From Saccopteryx bilineata (lineage: Eukaryota > Chordata > Mammalia > Chiroptera > Emballonuridae): a DNA stretch of 64,000 bases. Position numbers and translations under genes: made by a program. The notes beneath the pieces are model-generated. The model ran no database searches and had not been told where the DNA came from. It saw nothing but the letters and a program-made list of their open reading frames with translations. Of this stretch, positions 54,021 to 64,000 are shown piece after piece (the first letter of the stretch is position 1; the number at the start of each line of letters is the position of its first letter). Location: positions 59,351,809-59,415,808 of the forward strand of contig NC_089494.1 of assembly GCF_036850765.1 (NCBI RefSeq), read 5' to 3'.

Positions 54021-55509
54021 AAAGAGCAGGAGTCTCAGGGTGTCCCGAGCCCTCAGTAAGAAGTGGAAGTGGAGGATCATGAGAAGGATGATGCGTCAGC
54101 CCATTAGGGATTTCAAACATGATGGTTCCCTTCTCCGAGTGTGGGAGTCAGGGTTGGTGTCTTCATCCCATACCTATGGAAAGGGATAAACCTGGACTTC
54201 CTCAGCAGAATTCATATTAGGAGGGAGTCATGGAATAAAATGAACCCTTGTTTCTGTAATCATGATTTCTTCAACTAAAAATGCCCACGTCCAGTTTTGG
54301 TGTACTATTAGGGGGAAAGAGGTAAAAGTGTTGGGGGTCACCTATGATGACAAGGGCAATCCACACACATTGCTCAGTTAGTTGCTCACCAAGTGGTTGT
54401 GTGTGTGTGTGTTTTTTAATTGACAGACTCTTAAATTAAGACCAATTCTTTTTGTAATCAAGAACCCAAGCTTTTAAAATTAATTTTGGTTTACATGCAG
54501 GAATAGTCATTATTTGGCCTCGTGTTCTATACGCTTTGGCACAGGCCTAGAGTCGAGTAAACACCACCACAATCCAGTTACCCAATGGTTTTATCGCCCC
54601 TCCCTCTCTACCCCCTCATGCTGCCCCTTTGTGGTTGCACTTTCCCCACCTTCAACCTCCTGCAACTTCCGATCTGTTGTTTGTCTGTGTAGTTTTGCTT
54701 TTCCAGAATACCGTGTTAATGGAATGATACAGTTTGCAGCCTTTTGAGACTGGCTTCTTTCACTCTGAATAGTGCATTTGAGATCACCTGTGTTGTTGCA
54801 TGGAACAGTAGTGTTATGGGCTGAACTGTATCTCCCTGCCCCAACACCACAGCATTGAAATCCGAACCCCCAGCATCTCAGAATTGGCACAGAATGGGAT
54901 CCCTTCCTTGACTTCCTCCAAACGAAAGAAATCCAAAACATGTGTTCAATATACTTTCCTTGAGACTTTTAGGGACCAGGAGGAGTTTACATCAAAGCGA
55001 AGTGAATAACCTCAAGTTGAATTTATTCATTTCCTTCTTAAGAGCACCTCCATAACCACTACCACCACACAGGATTTTTTTCACCAGTTATTTCACTTAT
55101 TTCATCTCCAAGTGTCCCCATCTCCTACCGTTTTCCTGGTTTCTCAATCTTTCTGTTTCCCTTTCCTTTGTCCTCCCTCCTTCCCTCTGAAGAGCAGTTC
55201 TAACCACTTTGGTTACCTTAGCTCCTGCTAACCCTGCGTCCTCTGGGTTTCAATTCATCATCTCCCCCCTCAGAGCTTAGTAAGGTATTTTCCTAAACAA
55301 AAATAAAAAGTGGCTTCCTAACTTATTTTGGTACTGCCTGTTAAGATACTTTTTACTGTCCTCAAAATGTGATCATTACAAAGTGTTTTAAGATCCTTGC
55401 AAGTCTAATCCTTGATAAGACATTTTGTTATTTTGACTAATCACATGTATGCCTCAAAGGATGCAGATCTGTTTATACTGTCATGCAGAATTCTACACTA
55501 TTTTAAATG
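54021..55509. other. Intergenic DNA, no gene seen
   Basis: Single-copy sequence that continues from before the SINE at 53.6 kb. A minus-strand frame of 116 codons (54591-54941) has no recognised motif. No repeats assigned. Confidence 0.45.
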
Positions 55510-55517
55510 CTTTATAC

Positions 55518-56191
55518 CAGGGTTCGGGAACCTGTGGCTCTTTTGATAGCTGCATCTGGCTCACAGACAAGTCTTTAATAAAAAAATAATGTTAAAAACA
55601 TTCTCATGGCGGAGGACCCGGGTTCGATTCCCGGCCAGGGCACACAGGAGAAGCGCCCATTTGCTTCTCCACCCCTCCGCCACACTTTCCTCTCTGTCTC
55701 TCTCTTCCCCTCCCGCAGCCAAAGCTCCATTGGAGCAAAGATGGCCCGGGCGCTGGGGATGGCTCTGTGGCCTCTGCCTCAGGCACTAGAGTGGCTCTGG
55801 TCACAACATGGTGACACCCAGGATGGGCAGAGCATCGCCCCCTCGTGGGCAGAGCGTCGCCCCTGGTGGGCGTGCCGGGTGGATCCCGGTCGGGCGCATG
55901 TGGGAGTCTGTCTGACTGTCTCTCCCTGTTTCCAGCTTCAGAAAAATGAAAAAAGAAAAAAAAAATTAAAAACAAAACAAAACAAAAAAAAACATTCTCA
56001 TGTATTACAATCCATTCATTTCCTACCGCTCATGTTCATGGTTGCGGGTGGCTGGAGCCAATCACAGCTGTCCTCTGGGACAACAAGTTTTTATTGGATA
56101 ATGCATAATGTACATGAGTCGTTGTATGGCTCTCATGGAATTACATTTTAAAATATGTGATGTTTATGGCCAAAAAGGTTCCTGACCCCTG
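55518..56191. mobile_element. hAT MITE containing a nested SINE
   Basis: The left end is CAGGGTTCGGGAACCTGTGG. The right end read inwards is CAGGGGTCAGGAACCTTTTT. The octamers CTTTATAC (55510-55517) and CTTTACAC (56192-56199) differ at one base and fit nTnnnnAn. Without the SINE and its duplicated bases the element is about 280 bp. The MITE must predate the SINE. Confidence 0.92.
55609..55987 (+). mobile_element. 5'-truncated long SINE inside the hAT MITE
   Basis: The copy begins at GCGGAGGACCCGGGTTCG. It therefore lacks the A-box half of the tRNA-like head but keeps the B box and everything 3'. The perfect 15-bp duplication AAAAACATTCTCATG flanks it (55594-55608 and 55988-56002). Integration at gTT/AAAAAC fits L1 endonuclease. 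A CTCF-like complement motif TCGCCCCCTCGTGG lies at 55835-55848. Confidence 0.96.
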
Positions 56192-56199
56192 CTTTACAC

Positions 56200-56808
56200 C
56201 AACTTCATTGACCAGATAATCTCTGGCAGAGTAAAGTGGGAAAATATAAAAATTTAATCCAATATGTAGAAAACTAAAAAGAAAATGTATTTCTTACACC
56301 AGTGAATAATTCTTTTCTTTTTGTTCTATATTGCTACTGAAGAATTTTGCACAACATCTTGAGGGATCTCTAGTGGTATTATAGCTTGTGAGGGGAAAAA
56401 GAGGGTATTAGATCCTGACCTTCCAGTCTGAATTGCAATGATGATGAGGCTCTTCTTAGAGTTGGGGCCTTTATGGGTGTTGGCAGAGGTACCATGGGCA
56501 CCCTATTTTGGCCATTTCTTCCTGGTGCTCTAAGTGCTTTTCTTTTCTCCTTTCCTGAGGCCTTGTAAGTGTCCCCCATTTTAACATGGGCCCATAGCTT
56601 GATTAAAAAGGCAAGGAGAAGAGAAGCAGAAGTGTGGGTGGAGACATGAAACAACTGTTTCTCAGAGGGGAGCTCCCAAGAAGGACAAGTTGACGTGGGA
56701 AAGAAGGCATATGTGTTTTGTTCAAGTGGCAGAGGTGGGAGAGTGAATAGAGGCTGGAAAGGTGATGATGTGGCTAGGTAGACCTCCTTTCTATTTTTAT
56801 TTTTTGGT
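56200..56808. other. Intergenic DNA, no feature seen
   Basis: Single-copy sequence. The 204-codon minus-strand frame at 56379-56993 runs from here into the neighbouring SINE and shows no conserved motif. Confidence 0.5.
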
Positions 56809-57168
56809 ATTTTTCTGAAATTAAAAGCAGGGAGGCAGTCAGACAGACTCCTGCATGCGACCGACCCGGATCCACCAGGAATGCCCACCAGAGGGTGATG
56901 CTTTGCCCATCTGGGGTGTTGATCTGTTGCAACTGGAGCCATTCTAGCACCTGAGGTGGAGACCATGAGGCCATCCTCAGCGCCCGGGGCCAACTTTGCT
57001 CCAATGGAGCCTTGGCTGTGGGAGGGGAAGAGAGAGATAGGGAAGAAGGAGAGGGGGAAGGGCAGAGAAACAGATGGGCGCTTCTCTATGTGCCCTGACA
57101 GGGAATCGAATCCAGGACTTCCACACGCCAGGCCGACCCTCTACCACTGAGCCAACTGGCTAGGTCAG
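56809..57168 (-). mobile_element. Long tRNA-derived SINE, moderately diverged
   Basis: TTTTTCTGAAATTAAAAGCAGG at the tail end, GACAGACTCCTGCATGCGAC, CCACCAGAGGGTGATGC (a decayed CTCF-like site at about 56885-56898), and the head complement CACTGAGCCAACTGGC. A clear target duplication was not found. Confidence 0.9.
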
Positions 57169-58660
57169 GGAGGAGTCTTTTGAATTTATGAAGGTGATAC
57201 CTTTTGGAAATGAGGAGACAGAATGATGGATTACCAGGTTTCTCCTTCCTTTGTCTAAATGGCCTTAACCTTGATGTTTCTCTCTTCTCTCCCTCCTTCA
57301 TCACTCTGGGGTTATTAAAACTGTTTTTAATTTAAATACAGGACCTGCCAATTTTAAAGGCCACTGAGCTTTTGCTCATAGCCTGTGGGAAATTATCTGG
57401 TTGGGTAGGAGAGAGTAGTGGGCAGCACAGGCCGGGACCCTGTGGGCTCTGCCTTGTGGGTGGCCCACTGGCATTTCTCCCTTTCCCTTAGGTGGGGCCA
57501 GACCCTGCTCATGGGGCAGTTCATTGACATGTCATCCCCACTCCCTGCCCTAGCTGACAGAGGAGCTGCTCTGTCTTAGCTAAGACAGCGTACTTCTCTT
57601 TCTATTGAAACTTACCTTGGAGATGATCTGTTTGAATAAAAAAAAAGCCTAATAACTTTATTTTCTTTTGGATAGCATGCAAAGTTTTATACAAGAAAAT
57701 GTCATTTTGTATTTGCTTCCACGCTAAGTGTACTAAAACTACATGGATTTGAGGTCACTAAACAGTGTTCTTCCCCACAAGGCTTAAGTGCTCTTATTGA
57801 ATATCAAACTTCAAACCGGAGTGGACCACGCCAGCCCTGACTAGTCCCCAAGGTGTGAGAATGGAGTGAGAGGAGGGAAGACCACTCTGCCCCTGTGTCT
57901 TGTAGCCTGCTTATGTTTCTGTCCTCCTGGCATAACTTCTTCTTGATCATTTTCCCTGGAAACTGTTTTCATATCTTTCCAAGAGCAATATATTTTTTAT
58001 TGCCTTTAGCAATTTATTGCCAGGATGGTAATGCTTACAAGGGCCTATTAGGTCAGCCTTTTAATTTACAGTTCAGGAAATGGACACCTCAGTGTTTACA
58101 TTTAAAAATTGGAACCTATCATTTAAGACTCCGAGTGGTTTATTTTATTACCTGCTTCTGCCGGGCTGCCTTGATTTCACCTTCAAATTCCACTACTGCC
58201 ATATCAGAGCAAACATCTATAGAGCTCTCTAATTATTTAGAATAACCCATAGTATGTTTTCATTTCATTTGACTTAATGTGTTTGAAGGGTTATTTCCAG
58301 CTAATTCCGGGCTGTCTCTTTATCCACAAATTCAATCCATTCTGGATTTCTTTCCCTTTTATTTTTGCATACAGACATGGGTCATATCAGTTTTAACCAC
58401 CCTTTTGAAATCTGACACACAGGCTTAAGAACATAGCAAGACTGTCCAGTGTAGAGACCACAGCAACAGCTCATTTCTAACAACAAATTAGACAGACACA
58501 GTTTGCAATGTCATTATAATAACAATCTGGCTAACTTCAATCAATGTACTAACCCCAAATTATAATAGACTCACAAAAGATCTGTTACTACTCAAGCCAT
58601 TGAGCTATTCAAGGGGCTCTTGCCACAAAGTGTTCATCTGCTCTCTCTCTCTCTCTCTTT
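57169..58660. other. Repeat-poor intergenic DNA
   Basis: No SINE or L1 for about 1.5 kb. The plus-strand frame 57895-58245 (116 codons) is hydrophobic at its start but has no recognised motif. A CT microsatellite at 58641-58659 borders the next SINE. Confidence 0.5.
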
Positions 58661-58662
58661 TA

Positions 58663-58906
58663 TTTTTTGCAAGAGACGGGAGGGGGGGGACAGGCAGGGC
58701 GGAAGGGGGAGAGAGAGATGAGAAACATCAATTCTTCATTGTACCATCTTAGTTTTCATTGATTGCTTTCTCATATGTGCCTTGACCTGGGAGCTCCAGC
58801 GAAGCAAGCGGACCCCTTGTTCAAGCCAGCGACCTCAGGATTTTGAACCTAAGTCCACAGCATCCCAGTCTGACGCCCTATCCATTGCACCACTTCCTGG
58901 TCAGGC
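58663..58906 (-). mobile_element. tRNA-derived SINE, copy with minimal repeat body
   Basis: Same family as at 21.5 and 49.0 kb (AGACATGAG-like head complement, TTCATTGATTGCTTTCTCATA, GCATCCCAGTCTGACGCC). Only about one 21-bp unit (GTTCAAGCCAGCGACCTC) remains, so it is much shorter. CTCTCTTTT sequences on both sides may be the duplication. Confidence 0.85.
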
Positions 58907-61339
58907 TCTCTTTTCTTTCTTTCTGGCTATTAATACAATTCAGCTCAGTACTGCATCTCGAAGGAGCATTGGATAACAAAGACTAATGTGAAACCTTGTT
59001 GAGTATTTGCTGAGGGACCTCAAATTTCTAGCTGTATGCCAACCACAGAGGCAGTGATATTAAACTACACAACTAAAACAAGATTTTGAGCTCCAGGTTT
59101 TTTGGGACATGAGGGAACCATTTGCAGCAGCCTTAGTTCAGAAACAAGCTTATCAAATAGTAGTCCCTTTTTTATGACACTAAAACTGGAAAAAGCCTGA
59201 GCAATCAAGTCCCAGTTGTTTTCAGCCTTATCTGGATTATGATCTTCTTTGAAAATCTCATAAAAGTTATAAAGCAGAATTCAGAAAAAATATGTATCTC
59301 TGCAAACACACAACATCTAGTCCATGATTTCAGACGACTCATGGCCATCAAGTCCATCAATGGATCCCCCGGGGGACATAGTGACCCACAGTATGAACCT
59401 CAGTCTGTTCCAAAATCAAAGAAGGCAACTAAGACCCAAATTATAAGTGACCTGCCCTAGGTTGTCCAGCTTCATCAGTTTTTTTAAAATTTTTATTAAT
59501 TTTAATTTATTGTGTTAATATGGATTCAAGTGTCCCGTTCAATATAACACCCTCACCCCCAACCACGTGACCCCCATTACACCCCATTTGCCCCCTTCCC
59601 TTTGAGAGTTGCTGTCCTGTTATCTGTATCTCTGTGTTACATATACATAATTTCACTGATCCCTTCACCTTCTCTGATCCTATCTCCTCACCCCCCTTCC
59701 CTTTGACAGCTGTCCCTCTGCTGCCTGTGACCTTACCTCTGTCTCTATTCTTCCTCAGTTCACTTTGTTCATCAGTTTTTGTTATTATTTTTTCTGTTCT
59801 TTTATCCCTTTCTTTTGGTTACTTGTATGCATATTTTCATTTAATGCTAAATTGATATGTGTACAAAAAACTTATTTTTTTTGCAACCAATTTCTTCCCA
59901 AGTGATAGCTGATAGGCAGTCTGCTCACTGTCTCTTTCTCTGTTTTATTTAATAGATGTGTCACCACAAACTTCATCAAAGGGCCGATATAATAGATCTG
60001 CTTTATTGCAATGGAAGTCTGCCATGGTGTTAAAAATTACAAACATGTCTGCAGATGCTATAGTCAAGAAAAACCACCAAAGGTTCTGAAGGTTGTATAG
60101 GGCAAAGGTCAAACCAAACTCCAATCCGTTCCCTTAATGGGTAGCTAGAAAGTAAGAATTCTTATGCCAAGTTCAATCTGAAGTGGTTTGGAAATGTTTT
60201 GCACACCTAACCATTTATTACCGTAACTCACTTTTATAAACATTTAATGTTGGGAAATTACACATTCTCCTTCCCAGTAATGAGTAGCAATATAAATAAC
60301 ACTTTAGCAATCCCTTGATGTTAATGCCAGGCAACCCAAGAATCAAAATATATATGTGAACATTCTAGGTGCTGCTCAAAGAACTTCTACAGACCAAGGA
60401 GGAAACTTGGAGAATTCTGCCTTTAACCCCTTTTGCCCTTTAGAAGTTTAAAATAATAGTATGTCCTTATAAACTTGATCTATAGAAACTATGCATTTTC
60501 TAAACAATCATCTATTCACAGCAGACTCTTTAGAGCCACCAGAGACATAGTCATGATGCAATTTTACCCAACAGGCTTTATTTTACTCATGGCTTTTCTT
60601 ATTTTGTATGTCATCTCAGGCCCTTTTGAAAAATCTTCCTGCAAAAATATACAGCATGTTCTTCGTGTTGTGGTAAAATGCTTCTAGGTAAATAATTGTT
60701 CAGACTCAAATCCTTTTTTTGGCCCCAAAATACTGTTTGAAAAAAAAAGGGGGGGGGAGCAGATTAGATTAAGGTCGCATGTGATATGTATATGTGAAAC
60801 CCGAAGAAGAAAGTCTTACTCAAGAATGGCATAATGGTTGTGCCCTGACAGGAAAACACCCATCTTCAAAGGTTTCTGTTTGAAAACATAATAAAAATCA
60901 AAAGCAATCATTGAAGAAGGCTGGGGAAATAATTTGCCATTTGTGAGCAATAGATGCAAAATGAGCAAACGCTGTGAGAGACTGTCTTCCCTGGAAAAGC
61001 TTCCAACCACTTAAATCACCATCCTGGTGTTATTACCTGCATCACCTCCGGGAGGCAGATGCACACCTGTAATCTACTGGTAATTCAGCAAAGGAAGCGG
61101 CCCTCCTATGTCCCGCTTGTTACTTTTTAAGTATCATAGTTCTGGTGTAGTAAAGTGCATACACAATATTGGACGTGCAAAGGAGATACGGTAGTAAGCT
61201 AAGGTTACTGCTTTGTGCTTAACATCCAGCCAACAGAGCTAATAGCAGGAAGAGCATGGTGGTTTAGCACCTCATACTTAGTGTACTTAAAGATGCAAGG
61301 CTAAGCACGAAAGACAATAGATACCAGTAGTACTTGGAA
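58907..61339. other. Intergenic DNA with an L1 3' piece
   Basis: 59478-59760 is a minus-strand L1 3'-UTR piece (TTTTTATTAATTTTAATTTATTG, then C-rich CACCCCCAACCACGTGACCC). The rest is single-copy, with a homopolymer A/G junction at about 60738-60757. No gene recognised. Confidence 0.5.
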
Positions 61340-61530
61340 GGCAATGCAGTAATTGTGGTGGTGCAGTGGATAAAGCATTGACCTGGAATGCTGAGGTTGC
61401 TGGTTCAAAACCCTGGGCTTGCCTGGACAAGGTACATATGGGAGTTGATGTTTCTTGCTCCCCCCTTTTCTCTCTCTCCCTTTTTTTCTCTCTCTCTCTC
61501 CCCTCTCTAAAATGAATAAAGCCTTTAAAA
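61340..61530 (+). mobile_element. Short tRNA-derived SINE
   Basis: GTGGTGGTGCAGTGGATAAA, GAGGTTGCTGGTTCAAAACC, AAGGTACATATGGGAGTTG, a CT-rich middle and TCTAAAATGAATAAAGCC identify the same family as at 40.7 kb. TACTTGGAA / TACTTGAA flank it. Confidence 0.85.
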
Positions 61531-63601
61531 AATACTTGAACTAGGGTGACAACCCATTTAAAAAAATGAGAGTAAATGAAGCATGTTTGGAAGAGCAAAA
61601 AATGGTAGCTGTCTTGTTTAAACTGAATGTTTAAGCCACAACATAACTATTGGAATAATAATCTCCTGGAAAGCAATATTTAAATGTATCCATCATCATT
61701 TAGGGTTTAGACACACAGTTAAATATTATTGATCATTTGCAATTGTGTGCATCCATGTGTACATATATTAAACTGAAAAGTAACAGTAGCATGGAAAGTG
61801 TAGAAGATGAAGTGTAAAAATAGTACTTGAGTTTCTAATTACCAGTTTTTAATTAAGAAAGCCACAAGCAAATTATAAACATCCAGTTTATAGCATTGCA
61901 ATCTTAGAGGCTTACACTCATGAATATGGTAATTTTTTATTTTATGCCCTCTTAAGATGTCTTGTTAAAAACATTTTATTGGTGATCCTAAAATTCAGTA
62001 AATTTGAAGCCCCTGTAGATAGTTAAAGTTCTTCAAAAAAAATGTCAGCAATAAATATTTGGCAAATATAAAGAATATGCACATTTTCCCAAGTGGGTGA
62101 TTTTTTTTTCTTTTTGCAGTTCTTATATTCAAGTGATGACACTGCAGTTCAGAATGTGAATGCATATTGATATTTTCTTCCAGAAACTGCATGGGTTGCT
62201 GGGAGAATACTGCTCCCACGGAGTTATTTTTATGCGGGCACCTGGAAGTGGCGGCATACTTGCTCCAGCTTGCAGACTTGTTTTGGACAATCAGGTGTAC
62301 ATATGAACAAGTGGTCTTTATTTAGAGCAATTAAAATTCTCACATTCTCCTCTCTTGACACGCAATTACTAGGGCTCTGCTGTTCCCACTAATTGCTCTT
62401 GCTGGGGACATTGGTGAGAAGCCAATGATTTTGATGGGTAGCGGATGATCATTTTTACTGTGCTACCTGAGAAAAAAATCATTTGCAAAATCCCATGTGT
62501 AATTAGCAAGACTCATGATTAATTGTCCTGCAAAATTAGCTTCACTGTTGCTTTTATTTTACTGCTTCAAATATTAATTAATGTTAACTCCTTTCCTTCA
62601 GTTTCAGCTTTTGAATATTCAACATGGCTTTGAAAAATTATCAGGGTTTCTACTTGCATTAGCATGCTAGAGCTTTGATTTCAGGAATAAGTATTCTGAT
62701 TTAAAAGATCACACTTGGGTCATAAATAATTTTTATAGGAGGACAAACAAAGCATCAGAGCATCATGGGAAAGCATTCATGCACTAACTGAAAGTAAATT
62801 GTTTCAATAATGATTCATTCCTGCATGCTTTGCGGGGGTGGGGGGCGGGCAACATCAGCAAATATGCAAACCACTGCATTGTGTAGGGTTAAAAACAATT
62901 TCCTGGTGACAAGTAATCTACACTGGTATTTTTCTACTTGTAAATATGTGGTTGATGAGGCTCAGAGCCTTGGCAAAAAATCATGACCTCTCCGGTTTAA
63001 AGGAATTACAAACATTATCTTGTTCAAAGGTTCCCAGTCTTGTGGGACACTAGAATAGCGGCAACTTTTGTGAAAATTATGGATTCTCCAGACCTAACAA
63101 ATCTGACCGCATAGCATTGAATGTGGCAATACATCGCTTTTTGAAAATTCTCCAGGAGACCATGATGAGCATCTATGTTTGGAAACCTTTGATCTAACTG
63201 GGCCAAGTAGTGCTTGAATATTTCCAGTGTCAGAGAACTCATTCTGTTACCCTGGAAAAATACCCTTTGACCTGTGTTTTGTCTCTACTGTTGATTCCTT
63301 CTGTTCTGTTAACTGTAGGTGGTTAATTTTGAGGTACAAGATTGCAAATGCCCACTGCCTATGCTGCAAGGGCAATTCTCCATCAAATGCTTAGAATTAG
63401 ACTGGTGGTATTCATCACACTGACATAGTCAAGGAGTCCAGATATAATGTATAACCCTGCCCTTTTCTACTCAAAATCTGACCAGTCTGTGCTCTCTGGT
63501 GAAGGGAGGGCACTGTCGTCCAAAGGACCTGACATTTGACTGCTGAGATGGGCGTGAGCCCAGCTGCCTCCTTCTACATCCCACATGCTCTGTCTCTTCA
63601 G
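61531..63601. other. Repeat-poor AT-rich DNA, candidate regulatory sequence
   Basis: No repeats seen over about 2 kb. A cluster of TAATTA/ATTAATT homeodomain-type cores lies at 62388-62580 (see findings). A G-rich GGGGGTGGGGGGCGGG lies at about 62834-62849. No ORF of note. Confidence 0.45.
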
Positions 63602-63945
63602 TCACTGAGCCCTGGAGCAATGGTTCTTGCAGATCTTATAGGGAAGGTTCTGCCTGGCATCCCTTAAAGCTTTTATTATTGGACCTGTTTCCCCTGAGAT
63701 CTCTTCTGGCACAAGGTGCTCCTCCTGAAAATCCAGGGTCAAGGAGTCATAGGGTTCCTTGCTTTGTCTCTTTCCTCCTGCCTTCAGGAGCCTGCAGGTA
63801 TTGGCATTGAAGAGCTCCCTTTTCTGGCATTGAGCAGACTTTGACCTGGACACAGGGCGCAGGTGGGAGCACTTCCAGTGGGCAGCAGAGAAGGCAACCT
63901 TGGGGATGAGGATGGACTGCTCCGGACTGTTCTCAGGATGCTTCC
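63602..63945 (-). other. Candidate terminal coding exon
   Basis: The minus strand is open for 114 codons from 63946 to a TGA at 63604-63602. The frame is closed upstream by a TAA at 63949-63947, whose A plus the next base form an AG that could be a splice acceptor. There is no ATG in the frame, as expected of an internal or last exon. The product is protein-like (balanced charge, several Cys, EEHLVPEEISGETGPIIKAL), with no domain I recognise. No clear AATAAA follows. It could equally be chance or an old pseudogene. Confidence 0.3.
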
Positions 63946-64000
63946 CTTACAAACAGATGTCAGGGTAGCTCAGAAGAGATTGCATGGAAATCACCCTGTG

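Noticed and set aside
56379..56993. 204-codon minus-strand frame, the longest outside L1
   Set aside because: Its first third is SINE sequence. The remainder has no motif and a low-complexity look.

Overview
This window is vertebrate, almost certainly mammalian, nuclear DNA, and most probably from a bat. It has no intact protein-coding gene. Single-copy, AT-rich sequence is densely interrupted by ancient mammalian repeats (MIR, L2, old L1) and by younger tRNA-derived SINEs. The SINEs have heads close to GGCCCTGGCCGGTTGGCTCA and long bodies. I associate these with bats, and the long-bodied Rhin-1-like type with horseshoe bats and their relatives. That identification is from memory. Short hAT and piggyBac elements with clean target duplications fit a bat genome, since bats are unusual among mammals for recent DNA-transposon activity.

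Layout: 0.9-6.9 kb is a stack of old L1 pieces, SINEs and one 518-bp hAT MITE. 9.2-10.25 kb is a processed SRP14 pseudogene split by a later SINE. 10.3-32 kb is mostly single-copy sequence with MIRs, SINEs, a 144-bp piggyBac-type MITE (14.9 kb), a mariner-like MITE (16.8-17.3 kb) and LTR-like fragments. 32,159-39,942 is one structurally full-length L1 on the minus strand, with a 2.36-kb 5' UTR, ORF1, a 325-bp spacer, ORF2, a short 3' UTR and a 13-bp target duplication. Both of its ORFs are broken. 40-56 kb holds older L1 pieces, three more hAT MITEs (one with a SINE inside), MIRs, an L2 and SINEs. 57-64 kb is relatively repeat-poor, with an AT-rich homeodomain-motif cluster near 62.4-62.6 kb and a possible terminal exon on the minus strand at 63.6-63.9 kb.

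The elements relate to each other mainly through L1 machinery. The SINEs, the SRP14 copy and the L1 have poly(A) tails and direct repeats, and several sit at TT/AA-type sites expected for L1 endonuclease. The most interesting observations are the architecture of the L1 5' end (CRE plus YY1-like site, 64-bp tandem repeat), a spacer ORF whose stop codon overlaps the ORF2 start, CTCF-core-like motifs carried inside the long SINE family, and the set of DNA-transposon MITEs. I found no evidence of a wholly new gene system.
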